In this document: positions 16,449 to 26,000 of the stretch, piece by piece
Layout: every line of letters starts with the position of its first letter
Position numbering within the stretch: the stretch's first letter is position 1
NCBI RefSeq assembly: GCF_014196295.1
Contig: NZ_JACIDK010000012.1
Location: 1 to 42,266 of the forward strand
Length of the DNA stretch: 42,266 nucleotides
Direction: 5' to 3'
Source: Phenylobacterium haematophilum
GTDB lineage: Bacteria > Pseudomonadota > Alphaproteobacteria > Caulobacterales > Caulobacteraceae
Program-made: the position numbers and the translations under genes
The notes under the pieces: generated by a model
Told to the model about the DNA's origin: nothing
Database searches by the model: none
What the model saw: the letters and a program-made list of their open reading frames with translations, nothing else

Positions 16449-17231
16449 TTACACGGAAAACTGTTCGGCGAGGACGCGTTCCTCGAGGCTGCGGCCGGCG
16501 TCGAACAGCATGCGCAGGGCGACGTCGCGGTTCTCGGCGATCTGGACGGCCACGACGTCTCGGACCTCGAAATTGTCGGCCACGGCGCTGACCGGGCGTT
16601 TGTCGGCCTCGAGGATCTCGAACGTGACCTGGGCGGTGTGCGGCAGCAGTGCGCCGCGCCAGCGCCGCGGGCGGAACGCGCTGATCGGCGTCAGGGCCAG
16701 AATCTTGGCGTCGAGCGGAATAATCGGGCCGTGGGCGGAGAGGTTGTAGGCGGTGGAGCCGGCGGGAGTGGCGACCAGGGCGCCGTCGCAGGAGAGCTCG
16801 CCCAGCCGCACCTTGCCGTCGATGGAGATGCGCAGCTTGGCGGTCTGGCGGGTCTGGCGCAGCAGCGAAACTTCGTTGATGGCCAGCGCCTCGTGGCGAC
16901 GGCCGGCGGCGTCGATGGCGACCATGGACAGCGGATGGATGACAGCCCGCTCGGCGGCGTTGATCCGCTCCAGCAGCGCGTCTTCGCTGTACTCGTTCAT
17001 CAGGAAACCGACTGAGCCGCGGTTCATTCCGTAGATCGGCCGGCCGTTCTTGAGGTTCTCGTGCAGGGTTTCGAGCATGAAGCCGTCGCCGCCCAGAGCG
17101 ACGATGACCTGGGCGTCGTCGTCGCTCGCCTCGCCGTAGCGGGCGACCAGCGCGTTGCGCGCCTCCTGCGCCTCAGGGCGGTCGCTGGCCGCGAAGGCGA
17201 GACGGGTCACGAAGGGCTCAGGCTTGAACAT
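16449..17231 (-). CDS. nadK: NAD kinase
   Basis: A 260-residue cytoplasmic kinase that phosphorylates NAD to NADP. The diagnostic GGDG is at residues 47-50 ([10 protein letters not shown]), followed by [13 protein letters not shown] and AINEVSLLR, where the NE pair binds the substrate ribose. The later strand [18 protein letters not shown] is the standard C-terminal signature. Length is typical of the short bacterial form. ATG at 17231 is 33 bp downstream of the stop of a DUF2336 gene on the same strand, so co-transcription is likely. Confidence 0.96.
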   Translation of the reverse strand: MFKPEPFVTRLAFAASDRPEAQEARNALVARYGEASDDDAQVIVALGGDGFMLETLHENLKNGRPIYGMNRGSVGFLMNEYSEDALLERINAAERAVIHPLSMVAIDAAGRRHEALAINEVSLLRQTRQTAKLRISIDGKVRLGELSCDGALVATPAGSTAYNLSAHGPIIPLDAKILALTPISAFRPRRWRGALLPHTAQVTFEILEADKRPVSAVADNFEVRDVVAVQIAENRDVALRMLFDAGRSLEERVLAEQFSV

Positions 17232-17264
17232 GGCCCGGCAAAAGTCCGTGAAACGGGCGATCCG

Positions 17265-18434
17265 TCAACCGGGGTTCACCGCGCGGCGGAACGCAGCGCC
17301 GGCGATGTGGGCGTCGAACGGTCCGAAGGCGCCGCCTGCGCGGCGCGCGCCCTCCTGCCCGCCGCCGGGGAGGCCGCAGTTGAGGTCGCGGACCATCTCC
17401 AGGATGGTCGGAAAAACGCTGCGGTCGATGCCGACGGCGGCGCAGGCGAGGGCCAGCAGCTCGGGGCGGTCGGAGTTCACCGCGCGGCGCACGTGGTTCT
17501 GATCGAACCGGCCGAGGGTCGCCAGGCTGGCGAGGAACAGGGTGAGGCGTCGCTCTTTGAGGGCCCGGATCAGATAGCCCGGTCGCAACTGGCCGGCCGC
17601 ATCGAGCTTGGCGACCAGCCGCCGCTCCATTTCTTCGCGTTCGCCGTCGCGCTCCGGCGGTGCGGGGGCGACGGGCGCTGCGCCGCCGTGGGCCTCGCGC
17701 ACGGATGCGGCGAGGGCCGCGTCCAGTTCGGTCGCATCAAGGCGGAAGCGGTCGACCAGCGAATGACGCAGGGCCTGGCCGACCCAGACGTAGAGCTGAC
17801 GGGCCAGGCCTCCGGTCAGGCCAGGGTGACGCGCCAAGGGTGAGCGCATGGCGGCGACGCGCTCGGCCGCCGTAACGAGGATGGCGAGTTCGTGCTCGCC
17901 TACGGCGGCGGTCGGATTGTCGGCAAGCGCTGTCAGCACGGCCGGCTCGCTCTGCTGCAGGATGGCGGCGACAACGGGCGGGCCGATGTTCGGGCGGCGA
18001 GCGACCTCGATCTGGTGTTCGATGGTCGCCTCGACGAGAAGGCGGACGAGGTCGTGGTCCTTCAGCACAGGGCTGCTGGCGATGACCGGGCGCGCGATCT
18101 CGATATCGCCGAGCGCCAGCACGTTGACCAGGGCCGAGGGCGCCCAGTCGGCCTGGGCCAGCTTCTCCGACAGACGGCGGCGGATGTCGCGCTCGGCCTC
18201 GACGACGAGGGACATGAAGATCGAATTGAGCAGCGCCTGGATCGGCTTGGAGGTCATCAACCCTGCGGCGCTCTCGCCGGCGTCGCAGAGCTCGACGATG
18301 GCCAGCAACAGGCGCTCGCGATCAGCCGGCGCACGGCTGCGGGCCAGATTCAGCAGTTCATCGGTCTTGGCGGCCACACTCACTCTGGCGTCCCCGGCGA
18401 TCGCTTCGAATCTGCTCGGAGCGGATGAAAACAT
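17265..18434 (-). CDS. DUF2336 domain-containing protein (second copy)
   Basis: A 389-residue helical-repeat protein of the same family and size as that at 13906-15069. Both have internal Leu/Val/Ala-rich repeats, a VARRPNIGPPVVAAIL-type helix pair matching VAKRPQVSKAVTRAI in the other copy, and a similar AQGHMTFLEW / KERRLTLFLASL segment in the C-terminal half. The two are diverged, so this is an old duplication or independent family members. The start MFSSAPSRFEAI (18434) is chosen over the upstream in-frame ATG because the extra 17 residues look non-conserved; no strong Shine-Dalgarno is seen. Likely co-transcribed with nadK. Function unknown. Confidence 0.78.
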   Translation of the reverse strand: MFSSAPSRFEAIAGDARVSVAAKTDELLNLARSRAPADRERLLLAIVELCDAGESAAGLMTSKPIQALLNSIFMSLVVEAERDIRRRLSEKLAQADWAPSALVNVLALGDIEIARPVIASSPVLKDHDLVRLLVEATIEHQIEVARRPNIGPPVVAAILQQSEPAVLTALADNPTAAVGEHELAILVTAAERVAAMRSPLARHPGLTGGLARQLYVWVGQALRHSLVDRFRLDATELDAALAASVREAHGGAAPVAPAPPERDGEREEMERRLVAKLDAAGQLRPGYLIRALKERRLTLFLASLATLGRFDQNHVRRAVNSDRPELLALACAAVGIDRSVFPTILEMVRDLNCGLPGGGQEGARRAGGAFGPFDAHIAGAAFRRAVNPG

Positions 18435-18493
18435 GGTTACAACCTGTTGACCATGCAGGCGGCGAATCGCCCGCCAGACGAGCAAAGGGCTGG

Positions 18494-19996
18494 ATGATGC
18501 CGGAACCTCTGATCCTGGCGCTGGACCAGGGCACCACCTCGACGCGTGCCATCGTCTTCGACGCCAAGGGCGCGCCGCTTGCCGAAGCCGGCCGGCCGCT
18601 CGAGCAGTTCTATCCGAACGACGGCTGGGTCGAGCACGACGCCGAGGAGATCTTCGCCGCGTCTGTGGCGGTGCTGCGCGAGGCGCTGGCCAAGTCCGGT
18701 CGGGCGATCGAGGACGTCGCCGCCATCGGCATCACCAACCAACGCGAGACAGTGGTGATCTGGGACAAGGCGAGCGGCAAGCCGATCCACCGCGCCATCG
18801 TCTGGCAGGACCGTCGCACGGCCCCGACCTGCGAGCGGCTGCGGGCGGCGGGACGCGAAGCGCAGGTCACGGACATCACCGGACTGCTTCTCGATCCATA
18901 CTTCTCGGGGACCAAGATCGCGTGGATCCTGGGACAGGTGGAGGGCGCGCGGGCGCGGGCCGAGGCCGGCGAACTTCTGGCCGGGACCATGGACAGCTGG
19001 GTCATCTGGAACCTGACCGGGGGCAAGGTTCACGCCACCGACGCGACCAACGCCTCGCGCACCATGCTGTTCGACCTCAAGGCCCAGGCCTGGTCGGACG
19101 AGATGCTTGAGATGCTGGACGTGCCGCGCGCGCTTTTGCCCACGGTGCTGGACTGCGCCGGCGACTACGGGCGGACCGCGCCTGAGCTGCTGGGCAGGGC
19201 GATTCCGATCCGCGGCGTGGCCGGGGATCAGCAGGCGGCGCTGATGGGGCAGGGCTGCATCCGCGCCGGCGAGATGAAGGCCACCTATGGCACCGGCTGC
19301 TTCATGCTGGTCAACACCGGCGAGCACTTGGCCCCGTCGCGCTCGCGGCTGCTGACGACTGTCGCGGCCCGGCTGGGCGGGCGGGCCACCTACGCGCTGG
19401 AGGGGTCGATCTTCATCGCGGGCGCGGCGCTGCAATGGGTCAACGAAGGCCTGGGCGTGCCCGGCGGTGGCGCGGGCGTGGAGAAGCTCGCACAGACCGC
19501 ACGCGAAGATCACGGCGTGGTGCTGGTGCCGGCGTTCACCGGGCTCGGCGCGCCATGGTGGGACGCGAACGCCCGGGGCGGCCTGTTCGGCATGACCCGC
19601 GACACCGGCCTCGCGGAAATCGCTCACGCGGCGTTCGACGCCTGCGCGCTGCAGACCCGCGACCTCATCGAGGCGATGCGGGCCGATGCGCCGGGCGCCT
19701 TCGGCCGCGACGTCGAGCTGCGCATCGACGGGGGCATGTCGCGCAGCGCCTGGTTCAGCCAGCGGCTGGCCGATCTGACCGGCGTCGCGGTCGGGCGGGC
19801 GACCTACATGGAAACCACCGCGCTCGGCGCGGCGCTGTTCGCCGGCCTTGGGGCGGGCGTCTACGCCAGCGTCGAGGAGGCGGCGGCCGCGCGACCGTCG
19901 ACCGAACGGATGGAGCCGGCCTTGTCGAGCCATGGGCGGGAGGCCGCCTACGCCCGATGGCTGGACGCCGTGGCGCGGGTGAAGACCACGGCCTGA
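18494..19996 (+). CDS. glpK: Glycerol kinase
   Basis: A 500-residue FGGY-family kinase that converts glycerol to glycerol 3-phosphate with ATP. It opens with LILALDQGTTSTRAIVFD, the phosphate-binding start, and has YFSGTKIAWIL, GVAGDQQAALMGQ and the C-terminal LRIDGGMSRSAWFSQRLADL signature. Length equals that of known GlpK. There are adjacent ATGs at 18494 and 18497 behind an AAAGGG ribosome binding site; either could be used. No glpF, glpD or glpR lies beside it. Divergent from the DUF2336/nadK run and convergent with the CHRD gene, with only 4 bp between stops. Confidence 0.96.
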   Translation: MMPEPLILALDQGTTSTRAIVFDAKGAPLAEAGRPLEQFYPNDGWVEHDAEEIFAASVAVLREALAKSGRAIEDVAAIGITNQRETVVIWDKASGKPIHRAIVWQDRRTAPTCERLRAAGREAQVTDITGLLLDPYFSGTKIAWILGQVEGARARAEAGELLAGTMDSWVIWNLTGGKVHATDATNASRTMLFDLKAQAWSDEMLEMLDVPRALLPTVLDCAGDYGRTAPELLGRAIPIRGVAGDQQAALMGQGCIRAGEMKATYGTGCFMLVNTGEHLAPSRSRLLTTVAARLGGRATYALEGSIFIAGAALQWVNEGLGVPGGGAGVEKLAQTAREDHGVVLVPAFTGLGAPWWDANARGGLFGMTRDTGLAEIAHAAFDACALQTRDLIEAMRADAPGAFGRDVELRIDGGMSRSAWFSQRLADLTGVAVGRATYMETTALGAALFAGLGAGVYASVEEAAAARPSTERMEPALSSHGREAAYARWLDAVARVKTTA

Positions 19997-20000
19997 CCGA

Positions 20001-20555
20001 TCAGGTTTTGAAAACCGAACGTCGCCAGCGGATCGCCGCGCCGGCGATGCCGAAGCCGGAGATCATCAGCGCCCAACTGGCCGGTTCCGGGATTAGCGCG
20101 ACCTGCCCGCGGATCTCTCCGCCCCGCGCAAACGTCGTGTGGACGTTAAAGTAGGCTTGGCCGCCGTTCGCCGCTACGAACGCGGCGTTGTAGGCGGCGG
20201 GCGCATTGAGGTCGAAGCCCTGGTTGTAACTCCCGCTGGCGCCGCCGGTCGGAAAACCCGGGAAGCTGGGCGTCTGTGTGGCGACGCCTGCATTGGCCGG
20301 CGCGGCGGCGCAGCAGCGGCCGTGAGCGGCGGCGACATCGCCGATGAGGTTGCTGATCGTCGAGGCCGCGAGCAAATCGCCATCGATGGTGAGGAAGGCG
20401 ACGCCGCCGCCTGGCGAGGCGACCGGCGGGTTCTCGTCGGCCCCGAGCAGGGTCGCCTTGTAGAACGAAGCAGCCGTCGCCGGGCCGTCGAGCGACGGGC
20501 CTGTCAAAGCCAAGCTTGCCGCGATCGCAGCAAGCTTGAACGTGGGGTAAGACAC
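20001..20555 (-). CDS. CHRD domain protein with PEPxxWA-CTERM sorting signal
   Basis: A 184-residue exported protein. It has a signal-like hydrophobic N-terminus (about residues 6-29), a CHRD domain beginning ATLLGADENPPVASPGGG and ending YFNVHTTFARGGEIRGQV, and a C-terminal tail PEPASWA (156-162) plus one membrane helix and a basic RWRR end. That tail is the PEPxxWA-CTERM signal found in sphingomonads and Caulobacterales, recognised by an exosortase-like system and linked to extracellular polysaccharide. The usual AHIHCC-type centre of CHRD proteins reads AHGRCC here. The start is GTG behind GGAGG. Surface attachment or matrix association is inferred; the molecular role of CHRD is unclear. 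Confidence 0.85.
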   Translation of the reverse strand: MSYPTFKLAAIAASLALTGPSLDGPATAASFYKATLLGADENPPVASPGGGVAFLTIDGDLLAASTISNLIGDVAAAHGRCCAAAPANAGVATQTPSFPGFPTGGASGSYNQGFDLNAPAAYNAAFVAANGGQAYFNVHTTFARGGEIRGQVALIPEPASWALMISGFGIAGAAIRWRRSVFKT

Positions 20556-20818
20556 TACGACCTCCGCATCCGAGCTTTGGGACGTCGAATTTTACTAAGG
20601 GCCCGCCATCCCCAGCCTAGGAACATACGGGCCGACAAGCGTGGTTCGTGATGCGCGGGCAGATCTTGTCGTTAACAGATTCTTCCGCCCAACCGGTCGA
20701 GCTGTCAACGGCAGTTAGCCGAGCAGATTCAACGCCGCAGGCTATGCTTGACGCTTGCGGTCGACAGCGCGACTCTGCCGTTCAACGATCAGACAAAGAC
20801 ATGCACAGGGAGGCCGTT

Positions 20819-21589
20819 ATGGCCGATGGTTCGATCTCGAGCGTGAGCTCGTTGAAGGGCAAGGTCAGCGCCGAGGAATGGCAGGCGCGCGTGGATCTGG
20901 CGGCCCTCTACCGGTTGGTCGCGCTCTATGGCTGGGACGATGCGATCTACACCCACATCTCGGCGCGGCTGCCCGGCCCCGATCACCAATTTCTGATCAA
21001 TCCCTACGGGATGTACTTTGGCGAGATGACCGCGTCGGCGCTGGTCAAGATCGACCTCGACGGCAACATTCTCCAGGAGACCCCGTATTTCATCAATCCG
21101 GCGGGGTTCACGATCCACTCGGCCATCCACGCGGCTCGCGAGGATGCCCACTTCGTGATGCACCTTCATACGGACCAGGGGGTGGCGGTCGCTGCGCAGA
21201 AGGACGGTCTTCTTCCGCTGTCGCAGCACGCGCTGATCGTGCGCACCATGCTGGCCTATCACGACTATGAGGGGATTGCTCTCAATCTGGACGAGCGAGA
21301 GCGTCTTGTCGCCGACATCGGCGACAAGAAAATGATGCTGCTGCGCAATCACGGCACCCTGACGGTCGGGGAGACCGCCGCCGAGTGCTGGATCAACATG
21401 TTCTACCTGGAGCGGGCCTGTAAACAGCAGGTCATGGCGTTGTCGGCCGGCCGCGAAAACGTGCTGCTCGCGCCGCAGGCCGCGCAGGACGAAGTGAAAG
21501 CGCAGATGTCGCGCGGTCTGGGTGGAGGATTGGCCTGGCCGGGTGCGTTGCGCCTGCTCGATCGGTCGCTTCCGGGCTACGACGTCTAG
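20819..21589 (+). CDS. Class II aldolase/adducin family protein
   Basis: A 256-residue protein of the class II aldolase fold. Metal-binding histidines are seen in FVMHLHTDQGVAVAAQ and in LRNHGTLTVGETAAEC, and the N-terminal part reads ALYGWDDAIYTHISARLPG, the conserved phosphate/substrate loop region. The family includes fuculose- and ribulose-phosphate aldolases and epimerases, but this sub-group (adducin-like, as in many proteobacteria) has no fixed substrate. ATG 20819 is chosen because GGGAGG lies 5 nt upstream; earlier in-frame starts would add up to 57 residues of unlikely sequence. A strong terminator follows at 21615-21646. Confidence 0.9.
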   Translation: MADGSISSVSSLKGKVSAEEWQARVDLAALYRLVALYGWDDAIYTHISARLPGPDHQFLINPYGMYFGEMTASALVKIDLDGNILQETPYFINPAGFTIHSAIHAAREDAHFVMHLHTDQGVAVAAQKDGLLPLSQHALIVRTMLAYHDYEGIALNLDERERLVADIGDKKMMLLRNHGTLTVGETAAECWINMFYLERACKQQVMALSAGRENVLLAPQAAQDEVKAQMSRGLGGGLAWPGALRLLDRSLPGYDV

Positions 21590-21614
21590 AGGTCTTCCTC
21601 AGGACTGTTCAAGG

Positions 21615-21646
21615 CGGGCGTCCGATCTCGGGCGCCCGTTTTCTTT
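21615..21646 (+). terminator. Rho-independent terminator of the class II aldolase gene
   Basis: A 10-bp stem with one G-T pair (arms 21615-21624 and 21629-21638, loop ATCT) is followed by TTTTCTTT. It begins 26 bp after the aldolase stop codon. Confidence 0.85.
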
Positions 21647-21750
21647 GCAGCGATGACCCCAATACGGAATTGTAAGCTTCAACCCGTGTCATGGCCGGGC
21701 ATATCCATCTTGTATTTCAGAGCCGACACGCAAAGCCATCGTTCTGTCAC

Positions 21751-21778
21751 TGGACGGCGCCCATATCGTCGCCATAAG
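21751..21778 (+). promoter_or_regulatory. Candidate promoter of the RND efflux operon
   Basis: TGGACG (21751-21756) and CATAAG (21773-21778) are 16 bp apart and followed by ACGCGCTTC. The element downstream of -10 closely matches those at 36146 and 41826. It lies 62 bp upstream of the adaptor start. Confidence 0.4.
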
Positions 21779-21839
21779 ACGCGCTTCGATTCAGTGTCAT
21801 CCAATCTCATTTTTCGAGCCGTCCCGGAGATTCCGTAAC

Positions 21840-23021
21840 TTGTTGCGACGCCACTTTTTCCTCGTCGGCGCGATTGTGATCCTCGGCCTTATGGTGGCCG
21901 CGGGCGGCTGGAAACTCACCCTGGGTAAGAAGGAGGGGCCGGGAGGCCCCGGTGGCGGCGCCATGGCCGCCCCGAAGGGCGGCGGCGGTCCTGGCGGCGG
22001 GGGCGGACGCGGCGGCGGCATGGGCGGCCCGTCGCCGGTCAAGGTGGTCGGGGCGGAGAACAAGACCTTCGTCGACGCCATCGACGTTATCGGCGTCGCC
22101 AAGGGCCGCCAGTCTGTGACCTTGACCGCAGCGGCGACCCAGTTGGTCGACAAGGTTCGCTTCAGCGATGGACAATCGGTTCCCAAGGGCGCGGTGCTGG
22201 TTGAACTAAAGGCCACCGAGCAGAGCGCCGGCATCGCCCAGGCGCAGGCGCGTATGGTCCAGGCGCAGCGCGATTTCGATCGCTGGAAACAGCTCGCGGC
22301 CCAGGGGTTCGCCTCAAAGGCCGCGCTCGACCAGCGGGAGGCCGCCTATCTCGCCGCCAAGGCCGACGTCGACGCCGCGCGGGCCCGCGAGGGCGACAGA
22401 ATGATCCGAGCGCCGTTCGCCGGCGTCGTCGGGCTGTCGGACATCGCGCCCGGGGCGCTGGTCAATCCAGGCGCGGCGATCGTGACCCTGGACGATATCT
22501 CCAGCGTGCGCGTGGATTTCGAAGTGCCGGACCGCTATCTCGCCTCGATCCGCGAAGGCCAGCCGATCACGGCCCGTATTGACGCCTATCCCGGCCAGGT
22601 GATCCAGGGGCGGATTCAAAAGCTGGACACCCGCATCGACGAGCGCACCCGCGCCATCACCGCCCGTGCCGAGTTCCCGAACCCGGACCGAAAGCTTAAG
22701 CCCGGCATGATGCTGCGCGTGGCGATCGCGCAGGGGCAGCGCCAGGTCGTCGCCGCGCCGGAATCGGCGGTGTCGGTGCAAGGCGACTCGGCCTTCGTCT
22801 TCGTGGTCAGCAGGCAGGGCGACCAGGCGCGGACCGAACAGCGGCCGGTGCTGACCGGCATTCGACAGGACGGCTTCGTCGAGATCCGCGACGGGCTGCG
22901 CCCGGGCGAACAGATCGTCGCCGACGGCCTCAACAAGATCCAACCGGGCCAGCCGGTCCGCATCCTGGCGTCCCAGACGGGCGCAAAGCCTGGGGCGCGC
23001 GCGGCGCGGCCTGACGCATGA
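21840..23021 (+). CDS. RND efflux periplasmic adaptor (membrane fusion protein)
   Basis: A 393-residue HlyD/AcrA-type adaptor. One N-terminal membrane anchor (about residues 6-22) is followed by an unusual Gly/Pro-rich stretch at about 33-63. The barrel-sandwich and hairpin region then starts (VVGAENKTFVDAIDVIGVA...), with the paired lipoyl-like halves around RFSDGQSVPKGAVLVEL and RAPFAGVVGLSDIAPGALV. The protein would link the inner-membrane pump to an outer-membrane channel. The best start is TTG at 21840, with a GGAG about 10 nt upstream; no in-frame ATG lies nearby. The stop overlaps the pump gene start by 4 nt (ATGA), so translation is coupled. Confidence 0.92.
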   Translation: MLRRHFFLVGAIVILGLMVAAGGWKLTLGKKEGPGGPGGGAMAAPKGGGGPGGGGGRGGGMGGPSPVKVVGAENKTFVDAIDVIGVAKGRQSVTLTAAATQLVDKVRFSDGQSVPKGAVLVELKATEQSAGIAQAQARMVQAQRDFDRWKQLAAQGFASKAALDQREAAYLAAKADVDAARAREGDRMIRAPFAGVVGLSDIAPGALVNPGAAIVTLDDISSVRVDFEVPDRYLASIREGQPITARIDAYPGQVIQGRIQKLDTRIDERTRAITARAEFPNPDRKLKPGMMLRVAIAQGQRQVVAAPESAVSVQGDSAFVFVVSRQGDQARTEQRPVLTGIRQDGFVEIRDGLRPGEQIVADGLNKIQPGQPVRILASQTGAKPGARAARPDA

Positions 23022-26000
23022 TGCTGTCGGACATCTCGGTCCGCCGGCCCGTCTTCGCAGCGGTCGCGGCGATCATCCTCTGCGTCGTCGGCGTGGCGGC
23101 CTTCGCCTCGCTGACCGTTCGCGAACTGCCCAGCGTCGATCCGCCTGTGGTTTCGATCTCCACGACCTATCGCGGCGCGTCGGCCGAGGTGGTCGAGGAG
23201 CGGATCACCGAGGTCATCGAGCGGCAGATTTCCGGCATTCAGGGGATCGACCGCGTCAACTCTTCATCGCGTGACGGCCGTTCGAACATCAACATCTCAT
23301 TCCGGCTCGACCGGAACCTCGACGATGCGGCCAACGATGTACGCGACGCTGTCAGCCGTGTGGCGTCCAACCTGCCTCTGCAGGCCGATCCGCCGCAGAT
23401 CGCCAAGGCGACCGCCGACGGTTCGCCGATCATGTTCATCTCGTTCGCTTCGACGACGCTGAACCGACTGCAGCTGTCGGACTACGCCCAGCGGTATCTG
23501 GTCGAACGTTTTTCGACGGTGCCGGGCGTGGCCCAGGTGTTCGTCGGAGGCAGCCAGCTCTATTCGATGCGGATCTGGCTCGATCCCAACGCCATGGCGG
23601 CGCGCGGGGTGACTGTCGATGACGTCGAGAACGCGCTGAACAGCCAGAACCTCGAACTTCCGGCCGGCTCGCTCGAAGCGCCGGACAAGGATTTCACCAT
23701 CCGGGTCGGCCGCGGTTACTCCACGCCGGAGCAGTTCGCCCAACTACCGGTGGTGGCGTCCGGCGCCCGGACCGCGGTGGCGACCGCCAACGCGACGCAG
23801 GACTACGTCACCCGCCTGGGCGATATCGCGCGCGTGGAGGAGGGGCCGGACGAGCGCCGCCGCAGCTTCCGCTCGAACGGCCGTGATCAGGTCGGCATCG
23901 GCATCACTCGTCAGTCCCAGGCCAACGATCTGGAGATCTCGCAGGGCGTCCGCGACCTGCTGCCGGAACTGAACAAGTCGTTGCCCAAGGGCACTGTGCT
24001 GGAGGTGGCGGTCGACTACACGGTCTTCACCAAGCATGCGCTTGAGGAAGTCTGGATCACGATGGGGATCTCCATGGCGCTGGTCGCCCTGGTCAACTTC
24101 ATATTCCTGGGCACCTGGCGCGCGGCGCTGATCCCGTCTGTCGTGGCGCCGATCTGCATCCTTTCGACCTTCATTGTCCTGGCGCCGCTAGGCTTCTCGC
24201 TCAACCTGCTGACGCTGCTGGCCTTGGTGCTGGCCATCGGTCTGGTCGTCGACGACGCCATCGTCGTGGTCGAGAATATCCAGCGGCGAATAGACGACGG
24301 CGAGCCGGCCATCGTGGCGGCGCAGCGCGGCGCGCGACAGGTGTTCTTCGCGGTCGTCGCAACGACCATCGTGCTGATCTCGGTGTTCGCGCCGCTGATG
24401 TTCCTGCCCGGCTATATCGGACGCTTGTTCGTCGAGCTGGCGGTGGCCATCGCCTCGGCCGTGGCCTTCTCTGCGCTGCTGGCGCTCAGCCTGTCGCCGA
24501 TGCTGGCCTCCAAGCTGCTGCGCCCCGCGCACGGCGAGGGTTTCCTGGCCCGGCGCGTCGATGCGGCCATGGGCAAGCTGAAGTCGTCCTATCACGCCTC
24601 GCTGGAGGCGCTTCTGGGCGACCGTCGCGCGACCTTCGCCACCATCGGGCTGGTTGTCGTGCTGGCCGCCGGCGCCGGCGGACTGTTCTCGGTGCTGCCG
24701 CGTGAGTTGGTGCCGGAAGAAGACCGTGGTCGGGTCGACCTCAACATCGTCGCGCCGGAAGGCGCCGGCTTCGACTACACGATGAAGGCCGCGGCCCAGG
24801 TCGAGGCCCGGCTGCAGGAGTTGCTCAAGGACGGCGAGATCACCCGCTACATCCTGGGCGTCCCGCGCTTCGGCGGCACGCAGTTCAACAGCGGCTTCGG
24901 CAACGCCAACGTGACCGAAGGCTCGGGCGTCACGTCCAACGAGCTGGCCGCGAGCCTCAATCGCGAGCTGTCGTCGATCACGTCGGTGCGGGCGATCGCC
25001 TCGGTGCGGCCGGCCTTCCAGCGCGGCGGCGGGGGCGGCGGCAGCGGCGTCGACGTGATCGTCGCGGGCGACGACTACAATCAGATCGCGGCCTGGATCA
25101 AACCGCTGCTGGCGGCGGCCGAGGCCAATCCCGGCTTGGCGCGGGCGCGTCTCGACTACGAGCCGACCAGCCCGCGCGTGCTGGTCAACATCGACCGTGA
25201 GAAGGCGGCGGCGCTGGGGGTTTCGGCCCAGGCGGTCGGCCGCGCGTTGGAAAGCAACTTCGGCACCCGGCGGGTGACGACCTACATCAAGAACGGCCAG
25301 GAATACGACGTCCTGCTGCAGACCGACCGCGAGCAGCGCCAGACCGAGCGGGACATCGGCAACCTCTATGTGCGTTCGAGCTCGGGCCAACTGATCCCGC
25401 TGTCCACCGTGGTCACCACCGAAGTGCGGGGCGACACGCCCGACCGCTCGCGGGTCGACCGTCTGCGTTCGGTCACCCTGTCGGCGCAGCTGAACCCCGG
25501 CTATCCAGTCGGCGACGCGGTGAAGTTCTTCGAAGCCGAGATCGCCAAGCTGCCGCCGGGGCCGCAGATCAAGTGGGGCGGCATGGCCCGCGACTACCTG
25601 GAAGCCGGTAGCGCCGTGGGCCTGGCGTTCGGCATGGCCCTGCTGCTGGTGTTCCTGGTGCTGGCCGCGCAGTTCGAGAGCTGGATCCACCCGGGAGTGA
25701 TCATGCTGACCGTGCCGGTGGCGGCGCTGGGAGGGCTGTTCGGCCTGCTGATCGCCGGCTCGACCATCAACACCTACAGTCAGATCGGCCTGATCATCCT
25801 GATCGGCATCGCCGCCAAGAACGGTATCCTGATCGTCGAGTTCGCCAACCAGCTGCGCGACGAGGGGCTGTCGATCCGCGAGGCGGTGATCGAGAGCGCT
25901 TCGCTGCGTCTGCGCCCGATCATCATGACTTCGATCGCCGCCGCGGCGGGCGCGATCCCGCTGATCATGTGGGGCGGCGCCGGCGGCGAGAGCCGCAAGA

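Noticed and set aside
20648..20818. Longer class II aldolase start adding 57 residues
   Set aside because: The extension is not aldolase-like, and ATG 20819 has a strong GGGAGG at the right distance.
24188..25690. A 500-codon frame antisense to the RND pump
   Set aside because: Shadow of the pump coding sequence; composition is His/Arg/Gly-rich with no motifs.
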